This document shows positions 35,956 to 44,981 of a DNA stretch of 64,000 bases, piece by piece. Positions within the stretch are counted from its first letter, which is position 1. Each line of letters opens with the position of its first letter. Location: assembly GCA_044598425.1 (NCBI GenBank), contig CP172536.1:3038001-3102000 (forward strand). The letters run 5' to 3'. This DNA comes from JAEVLT01 sp044598425 (GTDB taxonomy: Bacteria > Bacillota > Bacilli > Bacillales > Cytobacillaceae). The notes under the pieces are model-generated. The model was not told the DNA's origin, did not search any database, and saw only the letters and a program-made list of their open reading frames with translations. The translations under genes were made by a program, and so were the position numbers.

Positions 35956-36780
35956 TCATTTTACAGATCCTAACATTCCGGCAACAAAGTGTTTTTGCAT
36001 GATGAAAAAAATAAGTGCTGCAGGCAGAGTGGCGATGACAATCGCTGTCATAATCATTCCAAAGTCAGGTGAATAACTTGAGCCGAGATTGGAAATGAGC
36101 AGCGGTATCGTTTGGTTCTCCGGTGACTGCAAAACAACCAAGGGCCACAAATAGCTGTTCCAACTGGACATGAAAGTAATAATGGCTGCAGCAGCATAAG
36201 TCGTCTTCATCGTTGGAACATAAATTCGAAAAAACACTCCTAATTCTGTTAAACCATCAATTCTTCCTGCTTCAAGAATGTCTTTTGGAAACATTTTCGT
36301 GCTTTGTCGAAAGAAAAAGATAAGAAATGCTGTTGTAACAGTTGGTAAAATTACCGATGTTAAAGTATCTATACCAATGAAAGGGATCGTCTGGGAAACC
36401 GATGCAAACATTCGATACAATGGAACCATTAAGGCTGCAAACGGAATCATCATCGAAAGTAGCAAAATATTAAAAACGATATCCTTTGATTTACTTTTAA
36501 AAATTTCAAACCCATAACCTGCTAAAGAAGCTATCAGCATCGAGAGTAGCGTGGTAGTGATCGAAATTTTTGCTGAGTTCATTAATGCCGTTCCAAGATC
36601 AGCCTGTGCTAAGAGATGACGAAGATTTTCCATAAAGTAATTTCCAGGAAGAAGTGCTCCTTTCGTCACTTCAACTGACTTATTGGTTGAGCTTACAATC
36701 ATCCATAAAAACGGAAATACAGAGATAACCGAAACAATTATCAGAAAAAAATAACTTAAAACTTGCTTTGGCTTATTCAT
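35956..36780 (-). CDS. Sugar ABC transporter permease (MalG-like)
   Basis: A 274-residue inner-membrane permease with six helices. The EAA loop that contacts the ATPase is seen as EAGRIDGLTELGVFFRIYVP (about 186-205). It begins at ATG 36780, overlapping the preceding permease gene by eight bases, with AGGTGA as binding site. With the partner permease and the lipoprotein it forms a CUT1-type oligosaccharide importer. No ATPase gene is present in the cluster; a shared MsmX-like ATPase elsewhere in the genome is the usual solution in Bacillus. Confidence 0.9.
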   Translation of the reverse strand: MNKPKQVLSYFFLIIVSVISVFPFLWMIVSSTNKSVEVTKGALLPGNYFMENLRHLLAQADLGTALMNSAKISITTTLLSMLIASLAGYGFEIFKSKSKDIVFNILLLSMMIPFAALMVPLYRMFASVSQTIPFIGIDTLTSVILPTVTTAFLIFFFRQSTKMFPKDILEAGRIDGLTELGVFFRIYVPTMKTTYAAAAIITFMSSWNSYLWPLVVLQSPENQTIPLLISNLGSSYSPDFGMIMTAIVIATLPAALIFFIMQKHFVAGMLGSVK

Positions 36781-37696
36781 TTTTATCACCTGCCACTTTA
36801 AACTGAATAATTGAAAAGAAAACAATCAATATCACAATGGCATAAGAAACAGTCGCAGCATAGCCGAAATCAGGAGTATATTTGAATGATATGTTATAGA
36901 TATATTGGGAAATCGTCATTGTTGCATTGCCTGGTCCACCCTTTGTAATATTCATAACTTCATCGAATAATTGTAGCGTACCAATGGTTGAAGTAATGGT
37001 GGTGAATAGAATAATTGGTTTCAATAATGGCATCGTAATTTTAAAGAATTGCTGAACAGATGACGCACCATCAATTTTAGCTGCTTCATAAATCGATCCA
37101 TCAATATTTTGCAAAGCCGATAAAAAGAAAATCATATTATAGCCAGTCCAGCGCCAAGTAATTGCCATAATAATCGCAATTTTTGCCCAAAACGGATCTG
37201 TAAGCCACGGAATAGGATTGGAAATAAGGAAGAGTTTCATCAGTATTATGTTCATCATGCCATCCTGAGCAAATAAATACTTGAAAATAACAGAATAGGC
37301 GACAAGAGACGTTACACTTGGCAAAAAGATTGCTGTTCGAAACCAGCCCTTTAACTTTAGTTTTTTATTATTTAGTAATACAGAAATAATCATGGCGAGA
37401 ATAATCATAATCGGTACTTGGATGATAAGATAGGTCACCGTGTTTTTTACGGTCACGATGAATGTTGGATCCTTTAATAACCTAATGTAATTGTTTACAC
37501 CAACAAATTTCAGATTTATCCCTGTTCCTGACTCAAAAGACAATAAAAGTGCTTTAATCATTGGGTAAAAATAAAACAAAAAAATCATGATTGTTGCAAC
37601 GGCAATAAAGGACCATCCAATAAGTGCATCTTTCACTCGGAGATTGCGGCTAATTTTTGCCGTCTTTACATTCTGTCCGGCTTTTACTGCTATCAT
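36773..37696 (-). CDS. Sugar ABC transporter permease (MalF-like)
   Basis: A 307-residue permease with six membrane helices. The ATPase-contact loop is EAAKIDGASSVQQFFKITMP (about 211-230). I choose ATG 37696, nine bases after GAGGAG; an ATG at 37705 directly abuts that site. It pairs with the next permease, whose start overlaps its end. Downstream of the binding-protein gene, separated from it by a partial terminator. Confidence 0.9.
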   Translation of the reverse strand: MIAVKAGQNVKTAKISRNLRVKDALIGWSFIAVATIMIFLFYFYPMIKALLLSFESGTGINLKFVGVNNYIRLLKDPTFIVTVKNTVTYLIIQVPIMIILAMIISVLLNNKKLKLKGWFRTAIFLPSVTSLVAYSVIFKYLFAQDGMMNIILMKLFLISNPIPWLTDPFWAKIAIIMAITWRWTGYNMIFFLSALQNIDGSIYEAAKIDGASSVQQFFKITMPLLKPIILFTTITSTIGTLQLFDEVMNITKGGPGNATMTISQYIYNISFKYTPDFGYAATVSYAIVILIVFFSIIQFKVAGDKNE

Positions 37697-37730
37697 GTCA
37701 ATCATCTCCTCACAGTTGTTCCTAAAGAAA

Positions 37731-37804
37731 AAACCCCGTGATACCTAACATGATACAGAATAAAACTAGTATCGAAGAATAGAAGCTGGCTATCCCGGGG
37801 CTTT
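37731..37804 (-). terminator. Long-loop hairpin between binding protein and permease genes
   Basis: On the minus strand AAAGCCCCGGGATA pairs with TATCACGGGGTTT, followed by TTTTTT, with about 47 nt in the loop. Lying between the lipoprotein gene and the permeases, it would end part of the transcripts or protect the 3' end of the first gene, giving more binding protein than permease. Confidence 0.6.
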
Positions 37805-37822
37805 ATGAATTAATCTCAGTTA

Positions 37823-39112
37823 TTATTTAATTTGTTCTTCAGCCTGTTTTTGTGCATCTTTTAATACTTGATCAAGATTTTTGCCTTTTAGATAATCTTG
37901 AGCACTAACGGCTAAAATGTCCTCAATTGCATACGTATTTAAACCGTAGTTTACTTGAGGAATTTGCTCCGTCCAACTTGCAAAATCAGAAATAATTTGT
38001 TGACCGCCAAAGAAGTCATCACTAGCTTTGTAAGCAGATGAATTTGCTGCTGGCTTGAATGTTCCTATTGCTCCGATTTCTTTAACAAGTTTTTGATAGA
38101 AGTCAACGTTAGAACCAAAGGTTTGTGCTAAGAAATCAATTGATTTTTCTTCACCCGGAATATTTAAAACATACCAAGAGCTACCGCCTAAATTAGAAGC
38201 ATTAACGGAATTTGTTATTCCAGTCAGCTTCGGAAATGGTACAACTGCCCACTTGCCTGATTGTGATGCTTCAGCTTTAATGGAAGGAGTGATCCAGTTT
38301 CCTGTCGGGACACTTGCTACATCACCGTTGTTAAATGCCGCCACAAACTGGCTCCAGTCAGATGTAGGCTTCACGACATTGGCATCCACTAATTCTTTAT
38401 ACGTTTTGAATGCTTCTTTTAATGCGACGTTATTAGCTAAATCAGGCGTTGTTCCATCTTTATCGGAATACCATGAACCTGCTGATTGAATCATCATACG
38501 GATAAGGCCAAGGTCTTTCGGATCCTGCGTAAGCATAGCCTTTCCGGTTGCAGCTTTTACCTTTTTCGCAACTTCAATGTACTTATTCCAATCGATATTC
38601 TTTAAGTCATCAACTGTATAGCCAGCTTTTTGTAAATAATCTGTTCGGACATATAGACCAGCTACTCCTGTATCAAACGGAACACTGTAGTTTTTACCGT
38701 TGTAAGTCCCTGCAGCTACTTTATATTTTGCAAAGTCGTCTGTTTTAAAGGATCCCGTTACATCCTTAAACATATCTGGATATGCCTTTAAAAAACTCTG
38801 AGAGCGATAATCTTCAATTAAAACAATGTTTGGTAACCCTTTTGTTGTTCCTGAGCTCAAGCTAGTGTTTAGCTTTTGAACAATATCCGCTTGCGCCATT
38901 TCAATTACTTTAATTTTTAGATTAGGATCTACTGATTTATAAACATCTTTGGCAATATTCATCGCCTTAATATTGAAATTCGGATCCCATGCCCAGACAG
39001 TAATTTCTTTAACATTCTTTTCATTACTAGCTGTATTTTTACTTTTTCCACTTGAAGAACAAGCAGATAGTACAAGTATTGATACTAAAAATAGTGCCAA
39101 AATTTTTTTCAT
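37823..39112 (-). CDS. Sugar-binding lipoprotein of an ABC transporter
   Basis: A 429-residue extracellular solute-binding protein of family 1. The signal peptide ends in the lipobox LVLSAC (Cys about residue 18), so it is lipid-anchored outside the membrane. The body (EITVWAWDPN near 40, FVAAFNNGDVASVPTGNW near 260) is the usual two-lobed sugar binder. By position before two permeases, a beta-galactosidase and an alpha-galactosidase, its ligand is probably a galacto-oligosaccharide. It lies downstream of a YesM/YesN pair that probably controls it, and a cre site lies in front. Confidence 0.92.
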   Translation of the reverse strand: MKKILALFLVSILVLSACSSSGKSKNTASNEKNVKEITVWAWDPNFNIKAMNIAKDVYKSVDPNLKIKVIEMAQADIVQKLNTSLSSGTTKGLPNIVLIEDYRSQSFLKAYPDMFKDVTGSFKTDDFAKYKVAAGTYNGKNYSVPFDTGVAGLYVRTDYLQKAGYTVDDLKNIDWNKYIEVAKKVKAATGKAMLTQDPKDLGLIRMMIQSAGSWYSDKDGTTPDLANNVALKEAFKTYKELVDANVVKPTSDWSQFVAAFNNGDVASVPTGNWITPSIKAEASQSGKWAVVPFPKLTGITNSVNASNLGGSSWYVLNIPGEEKSIDFLAQTFGSNVDFYQKLVKEIGAIGTFKPAANSSAYKASDDFFGGQQIISDFASWTEQIPQVNYGLNTYAIEDILAVSAQDYLKGKNLDQVLKDAQKQAEEQIK

Positions 39113-39143
39113 TTTTCTCCCCCCAAGGATTATTATTGTTATT

Positions 39144-39157
39144 TGTAAGCGCTATCT
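39144..39157 (-). promoter_or_regulatory. cre-like site before the sugar ABC operon
   Basis: TGTAAGCGCTATCT matches the CcpA operator consensus TGWAANCGNTNWCA at 13 of 14 positions, 32 bases before the lipoprotein start codon. A second, weaker match (12 of 14, opposite strand) lies at 39239-39252. Repression by glucose is likely. Confidence 0.65.
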
Positions 39158-39293
39158 ATCTTACGTATTTATGTTAGCACCTGAAGGGAACATATAGTTA
39201 GGAATATCTTTTTCAATATTTGTACTATTTTTAGAATATGGATACGCTTTCATTCAGAAAAATTTGTACTTTTTTTAGATTCTATAACTATTT

Positions 39294-41069
39294 TTATCCC
39301 CTTTCACTTGGGAATTTTATCTGTACTTTTGTTCCTTCCCCTGGCATACTAGCAATTTTTATCCCGTATTGTTCACCATAGATAAGCTGAATCCGCTCAT
39401 GAACATTTTTCACGCCAATTCCGGAAAAACGCTGGTGTTTCCGCTTTGTTTCTGGCAATCGGCCTTCCGAGAGAAGTTCTATTCCGTCCCCATTGTCAAC
39501 AACTTCACACACTAAATTCTTCCCTTCATGCCAAATTAAAATATGAATAGCTCCCTCAGTTTTGCGATTAAAACCATGAAAAAAAGAATTTTCCACAAAA
39601 GGCTGTAAGATTAGTTTTGGAACCAAATCGTTCATACAATCAGGTGCTGCCATGTAGTTGACTTTGATCCGGTTTCCGTATCGTCTTTGGTTAATCAATA
39701 CATAATTTCTTACGCTATCCAATTCTTGCTTTACCGTCACCATTTCATCGGTATTGCCAATTGTATTCTGTAACAAGGAAATCAATGCTGTAATCGTCTC
39801 TTCCAGCTCATCTGTTTGACCTTGATGTACCATAAATTTAATTGAAGTAAGCGTATTGTACAAAAAATGTGGCTTAATTTGCTGCTGAAGAGCCGCAAGT
39901 TCTGCGTTGCGTTGCTGTTTTTGTGCAGCGATTAACCTATCTACATATTCATGAAGTTCATCAAGCATTGAATTAAATGCCTGGCCAATTTGCCTCGTTT
40001 CATATGTACCCGCAACCAATACATATTGGTGGAAATCATATTTCGCAACATTCTCAATTTGTTTAACAAGGCTCGATAAAGAATTTGTTAATCTCCTCGA
40101 AGCCAAGAATACAATCATAAGTGCGACGATGACAATTCCGATCACAATTAGGGCGATTGATTTTTTATTAATTAAGTCTCCAATCGCTTTTTGCTTGTCA
40201 ATCATATTAACTAAGTACCAATCAAAATAGGGTATATAATCAACCAGCATAATTTGTTCTTTACCATCGAATTTTTTTACCAAATACCTTTGTCGGGAAC
40301 TTTCGATTTCCTGTGCCATGTTTAACAATCCTTCATTTTTATGGCCGATGAAATTTGTCATATTACTTGAGACAATGGTTCCTTCTCGATCAACCAGAAA
40401 AACATTGTTGCCTAAACTTGTATCACTTGAATATAGGCTTCTAAATTGGCTTTCAGAAACGGCGAAGTACATCGAGCCATAAATGGTGCCTGAAATACGA
40501 TCCATTAATGCTCTTGAAGCAACAATATAATTTTCATTATCCTTTTCAAACGGATTATTGCTTGGCAACTTATTAAATTGATAAATAAGGTATTTCGGTT
40601 GTTTTAGTGTGTTCCGGACAATGATACTATCTTTTATTATTTCATCTTTTATCGGCCAATACGAGCGATCTGCTGCATAGACTGTCCGATTTTTCCCCAT
40701 GATTAAAATACTCATTTGATTTAAGTCTAATAATGATTTTGTATAATTGATTTTTTGGATGACGTTGTAATAATCAGTCATTTTTTCTGCTTCGGATCTG
40801 TTTTCGGTAAGAGTTTTCTTAACTGTTCTGCTTTGAAGAAGGTTGTTTGATGCAATCACGACCGAATTGTCAAATAACTCAAAATTCCCCTGAATTTTAA
40901 TCATTATTTTTTTATTCATTATGCTAAACTTTTCAATAAAAAATTTTTCAGACATCTTAACTGTTGCCCATGTAATGGCAACGGATACGATCATAATAAT
41001 GATTACGGAAATCAAGAACATGAAAATAAATAACCCATTGTGCTTAAAACGCCGCGGAATAAAGTCCAT
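39294..41069 (-). CDS. Sensor histidine kinase (YesM family)
   Basis: A 591-residue membrane kinase. Helix 1 (about 14-36), a large extracytoplasmic sensor domain (about 37-300), helix 2 (about 305-325), HAMP linker (about 326-380), then the His_kinase domain with the phospho-acceptor histidine in QIKPHFLYNTLTSIKF (about 397-412) and the ATPase domain with PFVENSFFHG and VVDNGDGIELL. This is the LytS/YesM type, typical for sugar-responsive systems of Bacillus and Paenibacillus. It is 17 bases downstream of its response regulator and upstream of the sugar ABC genes. It probably senses the galactoside, alone or through the lipoprotein. Confidence 0.92.
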   Translation of the reverse strand: MDFIPRRFKHNGLFIFMFLISVIIIMIVSVAITWATVKMSEKFFIEKFSIMNKKIMIKIQGNFELFDNSVVIASNNLLQSRTVKKTLTENRSEAEKMTDYYNVIQKINYTKSLLDLNQMSILIMGKNRTVYAADRSYWPIKDEIIKDSIIVRNTLKQPKYLIYQFNKLPSNNPFEKDNENYIVASRALMDRISGTIYGSMYFAVSESQFRSLYSSDTSLGNNVFLVDREGTIVSSNMTNFIGHKNEGLLNMAQEIESSRQRYLVKKFDGKEQIMLVDYIPYFDWYLVNMIDKQKAIGDLINKKSIALIVIGIVIVALMIVFLASRRLTNSLSSLVKQIENVAKYDFHQYVLVAGTYETRQIGQAFNSMLDELHEYVDRLIAAQKQQRNAELAALQQQIKPHFLYNTLTSIKFMVHQGQTDELEETITALISLLQNTIGNTDEMVTVKQELDSVRNYVLINQRRYGNRIKVNYMAAPDCMNDLVPKLILQPFVENSFFHGFNRKTEGAIHILIWHEGKNLVCEVVDNGDGIELLSEGRLPETKRKHQRFSGIGVKNVHERIQLIYGEQYGIKIASMPGEGTKVQIKFPSERG

Positions 41070-41086
41070 TGTTTATCATCTCAATC

Positions 41087-42649
41087 TCATTTATACTTTC
41101 GTTTATACTGGCTAGGGGATAATCCCTTGATTTTTTTAAATACCTTACAAAAATAACTATGATCCGAATATCCTACCATCCCGCTGATCTCTGAGATGGA
41201 AAAGGTGTTCTGCAGCAGTAATCGTGCTGCTTCTTCAATGCGTATTTTGTTCAAATACTCACTAAACCCTTCCCCCATGTGTACAGAAAAATAACTTGAA
41301 AGATAGGAAGGATTAAAATGAAAATGTTTAGCCATTTTCGCAAGGGTGATCGGCTCTGTATAATGTTCCATCATATAATCTACTAACATTTTCATGCTAA
41401 AATATTCTTGTTCATGTTGCGGATCCGCCAGAGACTTTTTTGCTACTGTTAAAAAAGCGTCTACTATTCGGCCTGCCTCTTGTGCAGTCTTTACCTCTTC
41501 AATCGCTTGAAAATACTCATATCTGGCCGTTTCCAATTCTTTCACATCATATTCCATGTTACTGAGGAGAGTTATGATATTAAAAATAATGTTGATGAAA
41601 AAGGATTTGTATTCAAAAATATCCATCATGTAACAACTAGATAATTTTCCCGTATATTCATTTAAATAACTAAAAGCACTGTTAAAACGCTTACATTTAA
41701 ACTCATTTGCAAACCATTCGAGGTTGAATTTTTCACATTGAGGCACTTCAGCAGGAAAATTTTCTTTCATAATAAGCGGAAGCTCAGAGAGATAAAATCG
41801 AGAATCTAGTAATTTCACAAGACTTTCTTTATATATTTCGCCTATTTGCGAAAAATCGAGGAACGCTTCCGTCAACGCCAGACCAATATCCGGCTCCTGT
41901 ACTATAAATTCACTGGTTAAGTTGATGATCTCTTGCTGTTTATGATCTTCTATATTTAGTAGAAAGACAATCAAGTTTTTAGCAGGGCTGAATGAATAGC
42001 ATACTCCATTCCCGATATGGGCGCGGAAGTCCTTCCTTATTTTCTCATTTATCGTCACTTTGATTTCAGCCGCTTCCTTCTTTGGATGATTCTTTAAATC
42101 TACCCCTAAAAGAAAAAATTGCCGATAGGGGAAAACTTTAGCTACGAACTCTTCATCAAACGTAACCTCATGTCCTAAAATTAGCTTGTTGACGATTTCT
42201 TCAATGGAAGGATCACTGCTACTAATTTTTTTCACGTTTTTGCTAATAGATAGTGGTATTCTTCGTGCTGCTGCCTGCAATCCTTTTAACAGACTTTGGG
42301 CGTCTAATTTTGGCTTTAAAATATAATCAACGATTCCATGCTGGAACGTAGACCGAACATAATCAAATTCATCAAAGCTACTAAGGATAATCATCTCAAT
42401 GTCTGGATAGCGGGCTTTCACTATTTTGGTTAGTTCCTCACCATCCAAAATGGGCATAACGATATCGGTAATGATAATATGCGGCTTCACCGCTTCAATC
42501 AAGTCTAGTGCCTCTTGACCATTGGCTGCTTCACCGACGACTAAAAAGCCCTTTTGTTCCCAATCAAGAAAGTGGACAATTCCTTTTCTTATTAATTGTT
42601 CGTCATCAACAATAAGGACGCGATATAATTCTTCCGCTTTCAATCTCAT
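41087..42649 (-). CDS. AraC-type response regulator (YesN family)
   Basis: A 520-residue DNA-binding response regulator. The receiver domain (about 8-125) has VDDEQLIRKG and the phosphorylated Asp in HIIITDIVMPILDG (about residue 60). A variable middle region follows, and the C-terminus (about 415-515) is a double AraC helix-turn-helix: ITLAKMAKHFHFNPSYLSSYF and SEISGMVGYSDHSYFCKVFKK. ATG follows a GAGGGATG sequence. It is the first gene of the minus-strand group leading to the sugar transporter and is expected to activate the promoter before the lipoprotein gene. Confidence 0.92.
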   Translation of the reverse strand: MRLKAEELYRVLIVDDEQLIRKGIVHFLDWEQKGFLVVGEAANGQEALDLIEAVKPHIIITDIVMPILDGEELTKIVKARYPDIEMIILSSFDEFDYVRSTFQHGIVDYILKPKLDAQSLLKGLQAAARRIPLSISKNVKKISSSDPSIEEIVNKLILGHEVTFDEEFVAKVFPYRQFFLLGVDLKNHPKKEAAEIKVTINEKIRKDFRAHIGNGVCYSFSPAKNLIVFLLNIEDHKQQEIINLTSEFIVQEPDIGLALTEAFLDFSQIGEIYKESLVKLLDSRFYLSELPLIMKENFPAEVPQCEKFNLEWFANEFKCKRFNSAFSYLNEYTGKLSSCYMMDIFEYKSFFINIIFNIITLLSNMEYDVKELETARYEYFQAIEEVKTAQEAGRIVDAFLTVAKKSLADPQHEQEYFSMKMLVDYMMEHYTEPITLAKMAKHFHFNPSYLSSYFSVHMGEGFSEYLNKIRIEEAARLLLQNTFSISEISGMVGYSDHSYFCKVFKKIKGLSPSQYKRKYK

Positions 42650-42769
42650 CCCTCCAAAATAAAGCTGTTATAAGGGAGAATGTCTAATCTATTTTTATCG
42701 TAACCTTCTATTCTATTAACGTCAATTTGATTTTCGGGATTGCTTTTTTAATATTTCCATTTTTAAAAT

Positions 42770-42805
42770 AAAACGATGAAACGCCATACTGCGCTTCATC
42801 GTTTT
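42770..42805. terminator. Terminator of an unidentified minus-strand transcript
   Basis: AAAACGATGAA and TTCATCGTTTT form an 11-bp perfect stem with T runs on both strands. No recognised gene ends here, but a short minus-strand frame (42840-42930) precedes it. Confidence 0.65.
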
Positions 42806-43141
42806 ATTTTACATTTAAATAATTCATTGATAAACCTTCACTTTTAATAACTCTTAGTTTCCAGCATTGGCTCCGCCTTCGCCAGATGCCATGACAGCCA
42901 CGCATGCTGCCCCCTCTATTTCTTACTATAGCAGTGGATTGTTACTAAATTGTGTCGTAGTTATGAGCACGATGTGAAGCGATCGTTAATTTACGATTCA
43001 TTTGCTACTAGTAGCCAAAACGAGATTCAACCAATAAATATTTAAATGATCAGCAAATTTTTAAAGGAATTTTAAGAATCCTTTTCTATACTGTACATGT
43101 TAACAACGTTTTGTACGAATTCTGCCAGGGAGGATTTTTAA
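42806..43141. other. Intergenic region with a possible small minus-strand gene
   Basis: On the minus strand a TATAGT box (about 42927) is followed by AGAGGGGGC and two overlapping short frames. One begins MRGCHGIWRRR (33 residues, from about 42908); the other, from a GTG, reads AVMASGEGGANAGN. Which, if any, is translated is unclear. To the right is the promoter region of the FMN-binding protein, without a clear consensus. Confidence 0.3.
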
Positions 43142-43636
43142 ATGAAAAAAACGGATAAAAAGTGGATTATGCTTTGTTCTACGGCGGTTGCGGCCGTATA
43201 CGCAGCAGGATATTTTACTACCGAGCCTCAAGCAGCAGGGCAGCAGCCCATTCAACATATAGTCCAGCAAGCGCAATCAAATAGCAGTCAAGCAGCGAAT
43301 ATCAGCACACAAGGAAAAAACAGCAACCAAGCTCAAAGTACAACCGTTGCACAAGCTCAACCAAAACGGATGTATAAAGAAGGAACCTTTTCAGGCGAAG
43401 GAATGAACCGACGCGGATATATTGATGTACTAGTAACCATTAAGAACGATAAAATAACCGATGTTCAAATTAGCAATTTTGGCATGCATTATTCCGAAAG
43501 TGACGTAGTCGGCCTCCCGAATGAAGTCATTCAGAAGCAAAGCGCTCAGGTGGATAATGTTTCAGGTGCAACATACAGTACAGCAGCTTTTTCGGATGCT
43601 GTTCAGCAGGCACTTGATCAAGCGAAAAACGCATGA
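43142..43636 (+). CDS. Exported FMN-binding domain protein
   Basis: A 164-residue protein with an N-terminal membrane anchor or signal (about 8-24, WIMLCSTAVAAVYAAGYF), a Gln/Ser/Ala-rich linker (about 28-75) and a C-terminal FMN_bind domain (about 80-160). The motif VSGATYSTAAF (about 140-150) is the site where ApbE attaches FMN to a threonine. Such domains act in extracytoplasmic electron transfer, as in RnfG, NqrC and PplA. The next gene is a (damaged) ApbE and after it comes an RnfD-like protein, so the three formed one redox module. GGAGG precedes the ATG. Confidence 0.88.
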   Translation: MKKTDKKWIMLCSTAVAAVYAAGYFTTEPQAAGQQPIQHIVQQAQSNSSQAANISTQGKNSNQAQSTTVAQAQPKRMYKEGTFSGEGMNRRGYIDVLVTIKNDKITDVQISNFGMHYSESDVVGLPNEVIQKQSAQVDNVSGATYSTAAFSDAVQQALDQAKNA

Positions 43637-43644
43637 GGTTAAAA

Positions 43645-44148
43645 ATGAGAAAAACAAAACTGTATATGGATACGGTAGTGGACATCCATGTTGTAACAAC
43701 GAAGTCAAAGGAAGAGACCGAAGAAAAAATAAACCGTGCTTTCGATGCCTTTCAACAGGTTGAACAGGCATGTAGCCGTTTTGATCCGAGAAGTGAACTG
43801 ATGATTGCAAGCCAACAAGTTGGGACGCCTGTAAAGATTAGCCCTTTTTTATTTGAACCGCTAAAGTTCGCTTTGGAAATCGCTCGGCTGACAGACGGAC
43901 TGTTTGAACCTGCTGTCGGAAAAATAATGGAAGAGAACGGATTTAATCGGCAGTATTTAACGGGAAACTTAATTAATAGCCATTCAGCTGAGGCTGTTCG
44001 TTATCATGACATCGAATTCAATCAACAAAATCACACATTACTGTTGAAAAAACCGTTAATCATTGATTTAGGTGCCGTGGCCAAAGGATTTGCGATTGAC
44101 TTATTTAATCATTGCCTCGATCGGTTCAAAAACAACGCTGGGAATTGA
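43645..44148 (+). pseudogene. Truncated FAD:protein FMN transferase (ApbE N-terminal half)
   Basis: An ApbE family protein cut to about 167 residues, while the family has about 300-350. The N-terminal motifs are intact: CSRFDPRSEL (about 38-47), DGLFEPAVG (about 85-93) and DLGAVAKGFAID (about 140-151). After this the sequence changes to that of the RnfD-like gene in another frame and stops at 44148. The C-terminal half with the NAGGD motif and the magnesium ligands is gone, so the enzyme should be inactive. It overlaps or abuts the FMN-binding protein gene, its natural substrate. Confidence 0.85.
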
Positions 44149-44902
44149 AAATAGCCTTGTTGCCGTTCTCGTGTCGTTTGCTGTAGATTATCTCTGCTGC
44201 ACTTTTATGAATCGAAAAAGCAGCAGGGACAGCACTGTGATAACGAGCTTAATCATTTCTCTTATTTTAAGCTTTACAACGTCTTGGCTTGTTGTAGCCG
44301 GAACAGCAATTGTTGCAATTTTGTCTAAGCATCTTATCGTCTATAAAAAGAAGCCCGTCTTTAATCCTGCCGCCTTTGGGCTGCTTTTTTCGATATTATT
44401 TATATCCCAAACAGGCCAAAGCTGGTGGGGGGCATTTGGAGATCTTCCGGCGTGGATGATCCTTTTTCTTTTAATTGGCGGCTATTTGATTACAGATCGT
44501 GTCAATAAATTTCCACAGGTTTTCTCGTTCCTTTTAACCTATATGGTTCTATTATTTGTGATGGGTCTGTACAATATTGGAAATGCCGCGGACGCTTTCA
44601 GACCGCCACTTATTAATGCGACCTTGTTTTTTGGCTTTTTTATGCTGACTGACCCGCCCACCTCACCGGCAAAGAATAAAAGCCAGATTGTATTTGGAAT
44701 TTTAACTGCGGCAGCAGGAGTACTTGTGTACGGAATTTTCGGCGGACTGGCCTATTTATACATCGGCCTGGTTTTAGGAAACCTTTATCAACATCTTCAA
44801 AAACGCTTTTCTCCAAAAAGTGCGTCATCCCAGGTAAACAATGACTTGCAGACAAGGGTAGGCAGGACAAAACAAGCGCGCGCAACCCGGGTGGGAAGGT
44901 AG
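44072..44902 (+). CDS. RnfD/NqrB-like membrane protein, 5' end lost
   Basis: A membrane protein of the RnfD/NqrB family with about eight helices and 250-260 recognisable residues. From LIIASIGSKTTLG onward the sequence is continuous and well formed; KPVFNPAAFGLLF and FFMLTDPPTSPA are family segments, the latter near the second flavin site. The natural N-terminus is missing: the frame enters from inside the truncated apbE gene, where no start with a good ribosome binding site exists (GTG 44072 and a TTG about 27 bases later are possible). The C-terminal tail (about 25 residues, rich in Arg and Thr) is unusual. Probably a casualty of the same deletion that cut apbE. Confidence 0.7.
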   Translation: MPWPKDLRLTYLIIASIGSKTTLGIENSLVAVLVSFAVDYLCCTFMNRKSSRDSTVITSLIISLILSFTTSWLVVAGTAIVAILSKHLIVYKKKPVFNPAAFGLLFSILFISQTGQSWWGAFGDLPAWMILFLLIGGYLITDRVNKFPQVFSFLLTYMVLLFVMGLYNIGNAADAFRPPLINATLFFGFFMLTDPPTSPAKNKSQIVFGILTAAAGVLVYGIFGGLAYLYIGLVLGNLYQHLQKRFSPKSASSQVNNDLQTRVGRTKQARATRVGR

Positions 44903-44946
44903 CTATCCAAATGTGTTTTTGCTATTTAGAAATATTCTAAGTAAAA

Positions 44947-44975
44947 AGCACCGCCAAAAATGACGGTGCTTTTTT
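44947..44975. terminator. Bidirectional terminator between RnfD-like gene and galE
   Basis: AGCACCG and CGGTGCT with a 10-nt loop; TTTTTT follows on the plus strand and TTTTT on the minus strand. The genes on either side are convergent. Confidence 0.8.
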
Positions 44976-44981
44976 CATTTT

